A DNA stretch of 64,000 bases from UBA5078 sp033721235. Its GTDB lineage: Bacteria; Pseudomonadota; Gammaproteobacteria; Pseudomonadales; Pseudohongiellaceae. Both the position numbers and the translations under genes were made by a program. The notes under the pieces are model-generated. The model was not told the DNA's origin. It worked only from the letters and a program-made list of their open reading frames with translations, and did not search any database. The stretch is from the NCBI GenBank assembly GCA_033721235.1, contig JAWWAY010000007.1:93753-157752 (forward strand), read 5' to 3'. This document shows positions 37,635-46,408 of this stretch, piece after piece; position 1 is the stretch's first letter, and the number at the start of each line of letters is the position of its first letter.

Positions 37635-38002
37635 GATGTTTTACTGCGCTCATTAAGAAGTGTGATAGTGAACTGTTGTAGCAGTTTGAATTTTTGCCAG
37701 CTTTCAGCATCGATCTCGATATCACTTCGACGCATGTCTATCTCAACAGCGCCGAAGTCAAACCCGAGGATATGTCCGCTACCTGCAACTCTAAATTGCC
37801 CGTAGCATGACAAGTACAACCTGACAGCTGGCCAGTTCTCTTGAAGTACTTCGTAGTGAGATTCACATTCCGGTTCGATGACGTCATCAATTAGAGCCTC
37901 ATCAACTCCCATCTCAATCAGTTCGGCAATCTCTTCATCACTCACCTTCAAGTCGGGGTGTTCATGATAATGATCAACGACCTTTTTTAGATCCTCTACC
38001 AC
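37631..38002 (-). CDS. Tail assembly chaperone, downstream frame (DUF1799-like)
   Basis: 123 residues if begun at a weak GTG. The segment 'WPAVRLYLSCYGQFRVAGSGHILGFDFGAVEI' resembles the DUF1799/GT-type tail chaperone part. It overlaps the upstream gene by 29 bases, a TGA blocks the frame just upstream of the GTG, and an A6G slippery run sits in the overlap. It is therefore probably made mainly as a frameshift extension of the upstream protein, as lambda gpGT is. Lies between tail tube and tape measure genes. Confidence 0.7.
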   Translation of the reverse strand: MVEDLKKVVDHYHEHPDLKVSDEEIAELIEMGVDEALIDDVIEPECESHYEVLQENWPAVRLYLSCYGQFRVAGSGHILGFDFGAVEIDMRRSDIEIDAESWQKFKLLQQFTITLLNERSKTS

Positions 38003-38315
38003 GAAAGTTACGGCTCTTCATTGCCTCCATGTAGCTGGCTGCGCAGGCTGCAACACAGCAAGCATCTTCAAGCACAAGATTTACAGCGTCAGCACCTTTG
38101 AGTACTTCGTCGCTATCTTCAACCGCGATATCACCAACAGATTTAATGACTCTTTTACAAAGCCCTTGATCACTTTCGTTCTCAACGACATCGGTAAAGT
38201 CGTCTTGAGAAAGTTGCTCGAACTCTACATCCAAGTCGCCCAGGGACTGGTCACCGAGAAATACTGCGACTTTCAGCTTGAAGGTATTGCTTGCACGCTT
38301 TTTGAAACTGGCCAT
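37974..38315 (-). CDS. Tail assembly chaperone, upstream frame (gpG-like)
   Basis: 113 residues, acidic, helical, ending with a basic 'RNFRGRGSKKGR'. Position directly behind the tail tube gene and before the tape measure gene is that of lambda gpG-type chaperones, which coat the tape measure before tube polymerisation. The slippery run lies just before its stop codon. No sequence family was recognised with certainty; the assignment rests on position, size and the overlap. Confidence 0.65.
   Translation of the reverse strand: MASFKKRASNTFKLKVAVFLGDQSLGDLDVEFEQLSQDDFTDVVENESDQGLCKRVIKSVGDIAVEDSDEVLKGADAVNLVLEDACCVAACAASYMEAMKSRNFRGRGSKKGR
37981..37988 (-). promoter_or_regulatory. Candidate programmed frameshift site
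   Basis: On the minus strand the 113-residue gene reads TCT AAA AAA GGT, while the following gene reads CTA AAA AAG GTC across the same bases. The frames differ by +1, equal to -2. A lysine tRNA on AAA can re-pair fully after moving either way along the A-run. Mu uses a -2 shift at this place between its tail chaperone genes, which makes this a credible site. Confidence 0.6.
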
Positions 38316-38357
38316 GATGGCTCTCTCCTATTTTAGTTAAGGTTCAGTGCCAACCCC

Positions 38358-38385
38358 GGTGCCAGTACTTCGTTTATCTGGCACC
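38358..38385. terminator. Hairpin between tail tube and chaperone genes
   Basis: A perfect 8-bp stem GGTGCCAG/CTGGCACC with a 12-base loop in the 103-base gap. No T-run. Such hairpins behind tail tube genes often stabilise the abundant tube mRNA or attenuate downstream transcription. Confidence 0.45.
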
Positions 38386-38418
38386 GAGGAGTGGCGCTTC
38401 GTCGTCGTTGGTTATTTG

Positions 38419-39366
38419 TTATGAAACGATGATTAGTCGCTCATCGTTTCCTGCTGTGTCTTCGCCGGGAAGAACATGCAAGCCAATCTTCAAAGCCCAT
38501 TTTCCATCGACTTTCACATAGTCGGGCTTATTTAATTGAACTCGTTGTTCTTCGATACGAATATGGTTGCCGTTACCGTCGCCTGTGCCATGTTCGATGA
38601 TCAGAGCGCCTGCTATTCCAGCTAGGGCGACTGAGAACCAATCTTGCGTGGTAACTGCAGGAGCCATAATGACCAGCTCTGATTTTGGCTTACGATCATC
38701 AATATCGATCCCTTTATAACCAGTCACTTCCATGTACTTGTAGTCATTACCCTGATCAAACATGTAGCTGACCATGTTGACGGTTTCGCCGTGCAGAGTG
38801 CAGGTTGTCCATTCTTGGCCTACCGTCACTGGGTGTACAATTCCGGTAAGGTCTGGATTGATGGTTGTCTTATCTACAGGGGTGTTGAACAGTCCCAACC
38901 CCTTGAACTTGAGATATGGGCGCTTTTTAGCGTCTAGGTGACCAGTCACCGTACCTCGAACCCCAGTGATCGGATGTCGATTGCCGCCTATGTTGGCGAA
39001 CATCGTCGCACTGTCACCGTCAACACTAATTGGGTTGTAGGTGGCATCAGTGTCAGCAGTTAACGTCACCGCGTTTCCTGCAATTTTGTATGCAAGTCCC
39101 CACGACGGTTCAGTTCCTGCATCTCCAGAGCCAGTGAGATACTGACTGAACTCTATTGAGACATGTTGGCCAACGTGGAAAATTTCTGAATTGCCCCACG
39201 AATCTTGCGCGACCTCATCCTCTTGTACTTCGGCCTCTAGCGCTTTAATAGAAAGGTCGAATACGCGAAGGACATCAGCCGCCACACTAGGCGCAGCAAT
39301 AACTCCGTAGGTACCTTCAATTTTTGCATAAAGGGTGGCTTCAGCTGCTCGGAAAAACATAATCAT
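38419..39366 (-). CDS. Major tail tube protein
   Basis: 315 residues, beta-rich, with a long domain-like C-terminal half. The opening 'FFRAAEATLYAKIEGTYGVIAAPSVAADVLRV' is typical of tube proteins of transposable siphophages. Located just upstream of the tail chaperones and downstream of the terminator and connector genes, the normal place. No sheath gene accompanies it, so the tail is non-contractile. Confidence 0.8.
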   Translation of the reverse strand: MIMFFRAAEATLYAKIEGTYGVIAAPSVAADVLRVFDLSIKALEAEVQEDEVAQDSWGNSEIFHVGQHVSIEFSQYLTGSGDAGTEPSWGLAYKIAGNAVTLTADTDATYNPISVDGDSATMFANIGGNRHPITGVRGTVTGHLDAKKRPYLKFKGLGLFNTPVDKTTINPDLTGIVHPVTVGQEWTTCTLHGETVNMVSYMFDQGNDYKYMEVTGYKGIDIDDRKPKSELVIMAPAVTTQDWFSVALAGIAGALIIEHGTGDGNGNHIRIEEQRVQLNKPDYVKVDGKWALKIGLHVLPGEDTAGNDERLIIVS

Positions 39367-39377
39367 TTACTCCAGTA

Positions 39378-39662
39378 TCAGTTTGAATGTGCAAAAGCAG
39401 CGTCTCGCTCTGCTTCAGTTATTTGAAATCCGAGAATTGCCTCTAGGGCAACAACCTTCGGGGCCTTCGTTTTTGTCCAACTGCTTGGGTCATCTGCGGG
39501 TACTAGCGCAATGGCCTCTCGGATCTGTTCTACACGAGCCAGAAACTCGCTCTCAGCTTCACTAGTAGCTAGATGAACACCAGCGGTTGTTGGCATAGTT
39601 TGTGTCTTTGCCCTTAGCTCAAGACTGTGAGGAGCATATTCATTATTTGAACTGTTACTCAT
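39378..39662 (-). CDS. Small late protein between tail terminator and tube genes
   Basis: 94 residues, acidic, alanine- and glutamate-rich, no recognised domain. A good ribosome site (GGAG) precedes the ATG. The segment 'LGFQITEAERDAAFAHSN' at the end and the position suggest a structural accessory of the tail tube or head-tail joint. Function unknown. Confidence 0.6.
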   Translation of the reverse strand: MSNSSNNEYAPHSLELRAKTQTMPTTAGVHLATSEAESEFLARVEQIREAIALVPADDPSSWTKTKAPKVVALEAILGFQITEAERDAAFAHSN

Positions 39663-39674
39663 CGTTCTTCTCCA

Positions 39675-40130
39675 TCATTCGGTGTGTTCAGTAATCAAAC
39701 TAAGTTTTGCGTAGTGAACTAGCACGCCAGCGAACATTGCCGGTTGAGATGACACCAAGCGAATGCCTGCTTGCTCCTCAGTTGTAATCGAGTCCACCGT
39801 ATTATTGAGTGTCTGATTTTCAACAAATGCGGTGCCAATTGAGTCGATCAGAGTGTCGAACTCCAGTTCACTGTCATCTGCTTCGCTGAAGCCTTTAAAT
39901 AGCTCAATCTCCCAATAAGTCTTGACGATAAATGTCCACGTATCTGGTGTTCTTTTGCTCAAACCTTTACGTCTAATAAAGCCGCCGCAAAGAACATCAT
40001 CGGTCACATAGAAGTTCTTAAGTTCCTTTGCAGTCTTATGATACTTCTCTCTTGCGTACATGTTGCCGACGCCATCAACGCTATTGAGCACAGCAAGCAT
40101 TTGACTTCGTATCGTTTCACTACTGCTCAT
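39675..40130 (-). CDS. Tail terminator-like protein (gpU-type position)
   Basis: 151 residues. Pattern 'RSQMLAVLNSV ... TWTFIVKTYWEIELFKGFSEADDSELEFDTLIDSIGTAFVENQTL' is that of phage tail terminators, which stop tube growth and join tail to head. Overlaps the preceding gene by 11 bases. Assigned by size, pattern and position. Confidence 0.65.
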   Translation of the reverse strand: MSSSETIRSQMLAVLNSVDGVGNMYAREKYHKTAKELKNFYVTDDVLCGGFIRRKGLSKRTPDTWTFIVKTYWEIELFKGFSEADDSELEFDTLIDSIGTAFVENQTLNNTVDSITTEEQAGIRLVSSQPAMFAGVLVHYAKLSLITEHTE

Positions 40131-40638
40131 TTGTTAGTCCTGCCGCGATTCGTGGAACGGCATCTGCAATGATTTTTTCCACCTGATCCTTATTGGAATT
40201 GAATGCGTCACGAAACATAAAGTGCCCCTTGGTACCGCGCCTAGCTATCGTGCGACTTATGGCAAATGCAACGCTCTTTGCTTCACTTCCTTCTAAACCG
40301 AGTTTGTATTCCACCCAGTCTTGCAACGGTTGAATTGGCACAAAGTGTGGCTTTGTACCCAGCTCAATCGGCAGCGTGTGTGGAGCGCTTCCGATCACTA
40401 GCCCAATAACTTCACCAGGAGTATCGGTTGTAAGAGACGGTGGTACTGCCGCTATACCTCCACGCAGTCCCGCTGCCCCACCAATCCCCTCTGGAGCGCG
40501 TTCTACTACTTCTCTCTCCAGTAGGAATACTGCTTCTGTAATTGATGCCGTTAACTCGTGCTGAGTCAGTTCCGGTGCCGACTCCCAGAGCTTCTCGAGC
40601 TGAGGAAGATTGCTCTCTATTGTGAGAAGAGGTCTCAT
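40120..40638 (-). CDS. HK97 gp10-like / tail completion protein
   Basis: 172 residues with 'ELTASITEAVFLLEREVVERAPEG', 'PHTLPIELGTKPHFVPIQPLQDWVEYKLG' and 'GHFMFRDAFNSNKDQVEKIIADAVPRI', the standard pattern of HK97 gp10-like minor tail/neck proteins. The start overlaps the upstream stop as ATGA. Likely located at the head-tail interface. Confidence 0.75.
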   Translation of the reverse strand: MRPLLTIESNLPQLEKLWESAPELTQHELTASITEAVFLLEREVVERAPEGIGGAAGLRGGIAAVPPSLTTDTPGEVIGLVIGSAPHTLPIELGTKPHFVPIQPLQDWVEYKLGLEGSEAKSVAFAISRTIARRGTKGHFMFRDAFNSNKDQVEKIIADAVPRIAAGLTNEQ

Positions 40639-41285
40639 CTGTGGAACAATCCCGGACGTCGAGGAGAGTCTGCTTGCACAATTGTTCCAGCTGCATTGCT
40701 GTTTGTGCCCTTGCCGAACTTAGTGTCATAACGAGCACGATAATCACGAGCACGACTAGAAAACTTACGAGCTTTATCGGCATGATCCACCGAGTCCGCT
40801 TGAATGCTCGGCGCTGAGTCATGGCTGTAATACGCCGCCAACTGGTCACAAAGCACTGATGCTCCCAAGTAAGCCAGCGCCTCCAAATCGTCCTCAAAGA
40901 AAGTGTCTGTTGCGGTGTGCCTTGCGACATAACAAATGCGTAGAAACGAACCAGCATCAACAACACGAGTAAGAAGGCGAAGCTCAACAGAACTAGCAGG
41001 GAGGTTATAGACATAATAGTAATCCTCATTTACATAACTGGGTGGATTGCGACCTATGGGTGCCTCAATGCTTACAATGCTGCTAAACCCGTTTACCCAT
41101 CCACTGGGCAAATCAACAGAAAGGTCTTCGTGTACTTCACAATCTTCAACTAACTGCAGCGGACGATCCTTGCTGTAGCGGTTGATGACCAGCTCGATGG
41201 CTGACGAGATATTTCCCGGAGAGAGTTGGGCATCGTCGTCGCGCACCAAGCTGGTCATCAAACTCTCGAACGCTGCAGAATCCAT
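40635..41285 (-). CDS. Head-tail connector/adaptor protein
   Basis: 216 residues directly behind the capsid gene, the position of gp6-like adaptors. Segments 'DDLEALAYLGASVLCDQLAAYYSHD' and 'DHADKARKFSSRARDYRARYDTKFG' resemble connector helices of siphophages. No enzymatic motif. Function inferred from position and helical pattern. Confidence 0.65.
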   Translation of the reverse strand: MDSAAFESLMTSLVRDDDAQLSPGNISSAIELVINRYSKDRPLQLVEDCEVHEDLSVDLPSGWVNGFSSIVSIEAPIGRNPPSYVNEDYYYVYNLPASSVELRLLTRVVDAGSFLRICYVARHTATDTFFEDDLEALAYLGASVLCDQLAAYYSHDSAPSIQADSVDHADKARKFSSRARDYRARYDTKFGKGTNSNAAGTIVQADSPRRPGLFHR

Positions 41286-41297
41286 TTCAGGGCGTCC

Positions 41298-43517
41298 TTA
41301 AGCGTCAGCTACCACATGCTTACGCATGCCCAGCGCGGACACAGGAGCGCCGCCGTAAACGTGGCGAATTTTGTAAGTCACCATGTCATTGGTAAACATT
41401 GATCCCGAGGTGGGCGAGTCCTGAATAAACATTTCAGGCTCTTGCTTACCGTCAAGGAAACCAATCTCAATAGTGCCGTGATCCACCGGATCGCAAATCA
41501 GCGACCAGTCGCTTACATCCGTCCAGTAAGACACTGGGCGGATTTTTGGCATCGTAGACTGAGCAAAATCAGGATCGACATTCGTGTCTCGTCGAAACGC
41601 ATCAAATGCATTCTCTTCTAGGTCTGCAGGAATTAGCAGAAGGTTTGGCGTTAGCCCTAAAGGCTCCCCGGTGTCAGGATCAGCCTGCTTCATCATTAAC
41701 AGACGAGCGGCAAGATAGGCAGCTTTAGAGAAAGCAGCCGTACCCAAGTTTCCGTGGTCAGCGTGGAACAGGGCTTTCGTGTCCGTCATCGTTGGATTAT
41801 TGCGGATGATGTCTAGAACAAACTTGTTCAATGTACGCTTCGCTGCGCGGGTCACATCACGTGGAATTCGCATCACCATGCCCACGTCATCGTTCTTGAT
41901 CATCTCAAGGGATACTGACACGATGCCGCCTTTTTTCATTGGCGAGTACTTCTCTGGAAGCTCGCTAGGCTCACTTAGGGCGGCATAAGCACCTTTCTCT
42001 GCAACAGTTGGCAGATCACCGTATCCGCCATACATCACTGTGTTGCGTTCTCTGAAGTCAGAAAGCGGAACGATGTCACTGACAATTTCGCGCCAAAGTT
42101 CGTTTGCATTGTCGTTACTGTACATTTCCGCCACGCGGCGGTTGACGGCATCACCGAGCAACACAGGGAATGAGTCTGTGTCCAGTGCCTCTCGGAAACG
42201 ACAGTCGCGTAAACGCCCCGTCACACGTGTATCGCCAGTTGCTGCTTGATAGCATTCGCGCAGACTAATGACTTCGGCGTCGCTTGGATCCAGCAATTTA
42301 TCTAGCATTTCAGCAGTGCCCTGAGCACCTACAGTACCGTCGCCACCGCCAAGACCGCGAACTGTTCCTGTTTCTGTAAAGTTAGCAAGATAGTCGCGCT
42401 CTTCATCGATAGCTTCGGTAAATTTCGCTACCGTCAATTTTGAGTCAGCCTCTAGCTGTTTAATCAGTTTTGCTTGGGCCTTTTCAGGCAATTTAGAACC
42501 ACGCACTGCCTCTCGCATAGCACTGCGCACTTCGAGCTGCTCCAGCTCATCCTTAGTCACCATATTGCTCGTATCAGGAGCAACGCTCGATGCCACTGCT
42601 TCTTGGAATGCGGCGTAGACGTCGTCTTCGTTGTCTTCATCCAGACCAGAAGGAAGTGATCCGTTGTTGGCCTTACGAATTGCTTCAAGCATGCGCTGTT
42701 TCATGGGGTCGTTCTCCTCAGTTTGTGAGGCAACAGCCTCAATGAAATTAATAAGTTCGCCGCCCGCACCCGGCTCCACAATCATGTCGACGGAGTGAAC
42801 CTTCGTAAAACGGACAGCTTCCACAAATTTTCCTTTGCGTTTTGCTTCTCCTTCTACGTCAATGGAAAAGCCAAAAAGGTGGGTAAGACTACGATCAACG
42901 GCTTCACGTAGCTTGATAGCAATATCGCCGTCTATAACATCAAGCCTTGCTTGTATCTCGCCGCTATCAGCACCTTTGCCTTCAATAAATCGCGAGTCCG
43001 ATAGACCGCCAATTAGGTTGCGAACGCTTTTACCCTTTCCTGCCAAGTGCTCTTCATCACTTTTTAGGAATACTCTGCAGCCGTTGAATAGTGGAGTAGA
43101 CTCGCGTAGGACTTCGTCTGAATAAATTTTGTTATTCTTGGACGTGCCAGCTTTGACTATGCGAATAAGAAAGGACGAAGAGCTAGCTTCTGCAGCGGCT
43201 TCAATTAGCGAGACAGACTCTCGCATAGTAGTAACGGCAGTAAACTCGCGAACAACTTCAGCGGGATCGTCAATAGTGACAACATTGTCTTCTGAAATTG
43301 TGTACGGATAAGAGTAAAAACGGCCATGAAGACGCGCCACGGCCCGGTCAGGATAGAGAGCCTCTAGGTCTAACCATACTTCAGTTTGACCAAGTTGACG
43401 CTTTAGCTTTTCCTCTAGCGCACTTCGCACCAATGTAACCACATCGCGCAATTCACTGGCGCTAGCTTCTCGCAGCGCGAGGCCGCCAACAATACCTGCT
43501 ACTGGAACAGTATTCAT
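41298..43517 (-). CDS. Prohead protease-scaffold-major capsid polyprotein
   Basis: 739 residues in one frame. About 110-265 is a prohead protease domain ('FLIRIVKAGTSKN', then 'LFGFSIDVEGEA' with the likely serine and 'VHSVDMIVEPGAGG'). About 270-390 is a charged helical scaffold-like segment. About 400-739 is a Mu gpT-like major capsid protein ('VLLGDAVNRRVAEMY', 'LFHADHGNLG', 'IEIGFLDGKQEPEMFIQDSPTSGSMFTNDMVTYKIRHVYG'). Mu encodes protease/scaffold and capsid as separate genes. Self-cleavage would release the capsid subunit. Confidence 0.85.
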   Translation of the reverse strand: MNTVPVAGIVGGLALREASASELRDVVTLVRSALEEKLKRQLGQTEVWLDLEALYPDRAVARLHGRFYSYPYTISEDNVVTIDDPAEVVREFTAVTTMRESVSLIEAAAEASSSSFLIRIVKAGTSKNNKIYSDEVLRESTPLFNGCRVFLKSDEEHLAGKGKSVRNLIGGLSDSRFIEGKGADSGEIQARLDVIDGDIAIKLREAVDRSLTHLFGFSIDVEGEAKRKGKFVEAVRFTKVHSVDMIVEPGAGGELINFIEAVASQTEENDPMKQRMLEAIRKANNGSLPSGLDEDNEDDVYAAFQEAVASSVAPDTSNMVTKDELEQLEVRSAMREAVRGSKLPEKAQAKLIKQLEADSKLTVAKFTEAIDEERDYLANFTETGTVRGLGGGDGTVGAQGTAEMLDKLLDPSDAEVISLRECYQAATGDTRVTGRLRDCRFREALDTDSFPVLLGDAVNRRVAEMYSNDNANELWREIVSDIVPLSDFRERNTVMYGGYGDLPTVAEKGAYAALSEPSELPEKYSPMKKGGIVSVSLEMIKNDDVGMVMRIPRDVTRAAKRTLNKFVLDIIRNNPTMTDTKALFHADHGNLGTAAFSKAAYLAARLLMMKQADPDTGEPLGLTPNLLLIPADLEENAFDAFRRDTNVDPDFAQSTMPKIRPVSYWTDVSDWSLICDPVDHGTIEIGFLDGKQEPEMFIQDSPTSGSMFTNDMVTYKIRHVYGGAPVSALGMRKHVVADA

Positions 43518-43933
43518 TTGCGAGCCTTAGCAGCGGCTTTTTTGGCGGCGCGTGCTTCCGCTTCTTTTCGGGCCTTAATGGCAGCAGCTTCTCGCTCGGC
43601 AGGCGTCTCTTTCAGTTTGCGCCCAGATGTTGTGATTACGACAAACCGTTCGCCGTGTTTGACATAGTGAAACACCTGGTCGACTGGAATGCCCACAAAC
43701 TTCGCAGCGGCAACTTTAGGATCTACCTTGGTTACATTGGCGGGTTTAGGCGGAGTCTCTTCAGGCTTGTCACCTGCTACAGCAGATGTGGAATCGTCAG
43801 GTTTGACAGTTTGATCTGTGCTGGCAGAATCAGACGCTTGCTCGGAACTAGACGTTTGTTCGGCACTAGGCGCTTGCTCGGTAGCAGCCTTCGTGTTCTT
43901 CTTTGTAGCGGTAGAGGCTTTGGCTTTAGCCAT
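43514..43933 (-). CDS. Lys/Ala/Ser-rich late protein
   Basis: 139 residues from the ATG at 43933, which has GGGAG 8 bases upstream; a longer form to 43948 lacks a site. The first 70 residues are low-complexity Ala, Ser, Thr, Lys and Gln; about 80-110 form a small globular part ('FVGIPVDQVFHYVKHGERFVVITTSGRKL'); the tail is Lys/Ala-rich. Its stop overlaps the polyprotein start (ATGA). Possibly a head decoration, scaffold or connector accessory. Function unknown. Confidence 0.65.
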   Translation of the reverse strand: MAKAKASTATKKNTKAATEQAPSAEQTSSSEQASDSASTDQTVKPDDSTSAVAGDKPEETPPKPANVTKVDPKVAAAKFVGIPVDQVFHYVKHGERFVVITTSGRKLKETPAEREAAAIKARKEAEARAAKKAAAKARK

Positions 43934-44009
43934 TGTTAGATCTCCCAATGAATTTCGATACGGAAATTGCTAATAGGAGTTCATCGTAGGCAAAGTTGCG
44001 GATGGATTC

Positions 44010-44027
44010 TTTTGACGTGCGTGAAAA
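44010..44027. promoter_or_regulatory. Palindrome-like operator, degenerate copy
   Basis: TTTTGACGTGCGTGAAAA closely follows the perfect palindrome at 50353 and lies at a similar distance (77-94 bases) upstream of the next minus-strand gene start at 43933. A shared activator or repressor site in the late operon is a reasonable guess. Confidence 0.45.
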
Positions 44028-44043
44028 AAACGCGTCAATCTAG

Positions 44044-44889
44044 CTAGGAGGGGATATCGCGCCTACCTTTGTACTTTACTTCCCATGAATCCATGTAGGG
44101 AAGTGATAGACAACCACAGTTGATTACTTCAGAGGCTGGAGCACTTGGGTCGTGCGGATGCTGCATATGAACATCGCCGATATCGAACGGTTCGTCAAGT
44201 TCTCTGATTTGACCATCAGCATACGTATGAGTTTCACGCGGATACTTTCTTCCAGAGCGACGCCATTGTTTCTTCAATCCGGGCAAATACTCTGCCGACT
44301 GCACCTTTCTTAAGTGACCGGCAATGCTATTGGCTCGCGCAAGTTCCGTGCGCAAAATACGGTTTGCAACATAGCGTACTTCCTGCTCCAGTATCGTTGT
44401 TATCACAGTAATTGCATCAGAGTACGACTCAACACCGAGCATGACCAGGGCGAGGTGAGTATTAATTTGCTCTTTCGTCTTGTCAGAAATTCCTTGGATT
44501 TTACTGGTTGCAAGATGAGTAATCGCTGCGAGCTGACGCTGATCGATGACGGGCAACGCAGCACTTATTGATATTCCAGCGGCCAAGAGCGGAGAGTCTG
44601 TAGTCGCGATGCCATTGGCCCACGCAGCTGCAAGTGCATTTTGAGTAGTTGATGTCGCTTGCTGGCTTAGGTTCTCTAGAATTTGCTTAATCTGGGCTTC
44701 AAACTGAGGGAGTAGCCACGTTTGATAGTCAGTGGGCGCGCTTCTTAGAATGTCCTGAATCTGAGCTAATGCCTGCTCTACAATTCTTTTCAGCTGTTCC
44801 GGGGTCTCTTTGTGCAGCCGAGCATACTCTCTGCGTATTCTAAGCAGTTCCTCATTAAATGCTTTACCGCGCTCGCTGTCCGTAGGCAC
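44044..44889 (-). CDS. Mu gpF-like minor head protein
   Basis: 281 residues. The C-terminal half has the MuF/SPP1 gp7 signature: 'NRILRTELARANSIAGH', then a His-containing segment and the final 'HPHDPSAPASEVINCGCLSLPYM'. These proteins sit inside the portal region and assist DNA entry and head morphogenesis. GTG start three bases after the portal stop. Confidence 0.88.
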   Translation of the reverse strand: MPTDSERGKAFNEELLRIRREYARLHKETPEQLKRIVEQALAQIQDILRSAPTDYQTWLLPQFEAQIKQILENLSQQATSTTQNALAAAWANGIATTDSPLLAAGISISAALPVIDQRQLAAITHLATSKIQGISDKTKEQINTHLALVMLGVESYSDAITVITTILEQEVRYVANRILRTELARANSIAGHLRKVQSAEYLPGLKKQWRRSGRKYPRETHTYADGQIRELDEPFDIGDVHMQHPHDPSAPASEVINCGCLSLPYMDSWEVKYKGRRDIPS

Positions 44890-44892
44890 GAT

Positions 44893-46287
44893 CTAGTGCT
44901 CCGGCTCTGTCGGGTACGCTTCATTGGACGAATCTTTAATCATTTTCTCAACATCATTTAAGAGTTGTTTCGCATCCTTATCCACTCCTAACCGGCGGGC
45001 AGTAGCAACAATCAGCTCAATTGCCACTTCGCGAGTAACTAACTTGCTGTTTAGCATACCAATGGTTGCAGCTACTACTTGCTGCAGAGCAGCGGCGTAC
45101 TTGGTCGTGTCCCGCTGTACCATCTCAGGCAACTCGCATGTTGCCCAGTATTGAGGGTTATCAATAACATCAGGCTTGCTATTCGCCAATGCCCACTGAC
45201 GTAGTACGAATGTGCCAATAAACTCCAAGATGTACTTCAAAAACCGTTGGCGCGCTGCAAGTACTTTGAAAGTAGGCTCATCCATCTCGCCTGCTGTGCT
45301 GCGATTAACGTCACCGCCACCACCAAACCAGTGCTCAGGGATAGTTGCACCTCCGAGAACATGGTTGCGGAATAGTCGTGCTGAACCAGTGGTATCATTC
45401 GACTTCATGTCTGGTGATACAGCGTTCCACTCTTCGCTTTCATTGTGAACTCGAACGCCCCCATAAGATGGCAGTTTTATGCTCTTAGCCTTTTCTTTGA
45501 TCTCATCGTCGTTGGCTCCCTTAACTACAACGTCCCATATAAATGCTCTTAGAGAGGAATTGCGATCAAGGTCACCAAACAAGAACTGGTCATAAGCATC
45601 GAGCCAGTCCATCTGCGGCAGTAGATCAGACCGACCACGTGATCCACTGGCAAGCCCCCGAATACGGAAAAAGAAGCAATCACCATCCTTATAGTTTTTG
45701 CGTCTACGCCGTGCTCTAGCGCCAAAGACGTTCTCTTCGGCATTGATAATGACTCTGAATTTGCGAACGTTCCCTTGTTTATCTTTTTTCGTTTGAATAC
45801 CGATAGGCTGACGCGCGTTGTCAGGGTCGGTGATTACGCGATCAATTTCCGCTGGATCGAGATAGCCAAGACGCACGTGTCCATTCATAGGGTTCACAAA
45901 AACCGGGTAGCACTGTTCACCAAACAAGGATAGCTCGCGTGCAAACTCTATTAGAGCCATATCCATATTGTTGATCGGGTCGTACCAGAAGCGATTGAGT
46001 ACAGCTTGCGCGTCTTCATCCGGGCAAGTTAGCCTAACGCCATCACCAAGCATGAAGGCAAGAGGCAACTCGATAATTCGATCAGCAAGAAGATTTGACT
46101 CCCACAGATATTTGGCAAGCTTCTGCATCCGAGCCTGTTTCATCGGTTCCAGATCGCGTTCGTTATTACCGCTTAACGGACGCCATTGATCTTCGTCTAC
46201 ATCAATACTCGTACCAGCCGCTTCTACGAAGCGACTCACATCAGTATCGGTTTTTCTATCTGATTTTTTACTAGCTTCTTTAGTCAT
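44893..46287 (-). CDS. Phage portal protein
   Basis: 464 residues with a portal fold pattern: 'LWESNLLADRIIELPLAFMLGDGVRLTC', 'YDPINNMDMALIEFARELSLFGEQCYPVF', 'GYLDPAEIDRVITDPDN' and 'LLPQMDWLDAYDQFLFGDLDRNSSLRAFIWDVVV'. Forms the twelve-fold DNA channel at one head vertex and docks the terminase encoded next to it. Not the short DUF935 form of Mu, nearer to other siphophage portals. Confidence 0.85.
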   Translation of the reverse strand: MTKEASKKSDRKTDTDVSRFVEAAGTSIDVDEDQWRPLSGNNERDLEPMKQARMQKLAKYLWESNLLADRIIELPLAFMLGDGVRLTCPDEDAQAVLNRFWYDPINNMDMALIEFARELSLFGEQCYPVFVNPMNGHVRLGYLDPAEIDRVITDPDNARQPIGIQTKKDKQGNVRKFRVIINAEENVFGARARRRRKNYKDGDCFFFRIRGLASGSRGRSDLLPQMDWLDAYDQFLFGDLDRNSSLRAFIWDVVVKGANDDEIKEKAKSIKLPSYGGVRVHNESEEWNAVSPDMKSNDTTGSARLFRNHVLGGATIPEHWFGGGGDVNRSTAGEMDEPTFKVLAARQRFLKYILEFIGTFVLRQWALANSKPDVIDNPQYWATCELPEMVQRDTTKYAAALQQVVAATIGMLNSKLVTREVAIELIVATARRLGVDKDAKQLLNDVEKMIKDSSNEAYPTEPEH

Positions 46288-46308
46288 TGCTTTTCTCTCG
46301 CGGCAGCG

Positions 46309-46322
46309 GCGTTTATAAACGC
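46309..46322. promoter_or_regulatory. 14-bp perfect palindrome upstream of the portal gene
   Basis: GCGTTTATAAACGC lies 22 bases upstream of the portal start in the 121-base gap behind the terminase gene. Dyad symmetry suggests a protein-binding site or a small hairpin in the mRNA leader. Nothing else was recognised in this gap. Confidence 0.4.
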
Positions 46323-46408
46323 ATTTAAGGCGATCTAATTAGCTTTCGCCCATCATTGCACCAAGTTGCGATAGCGAGGCGTGAACAGCCTCTCAGGCGC
46401 TTAAATTT

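Noticed and set aside
40599..40640. Possible Mu tail sheath or baseplate genes in the tail region
   Set aside because: All genes between capsid and fibre were examined and none has sheath, baseplate wedge or spike features; the long tape measure and the hub-type tip protein indicate a siphovirus tail.
40412..41029. Minus-strand frame of 205 residues with hydrophobic start over the connector genes
   Set aside because: Overlaps two well-supported late genes in another frame, and composition shifts from hydrophobic to Arg/Ser-rich as in out-of-frame translation.
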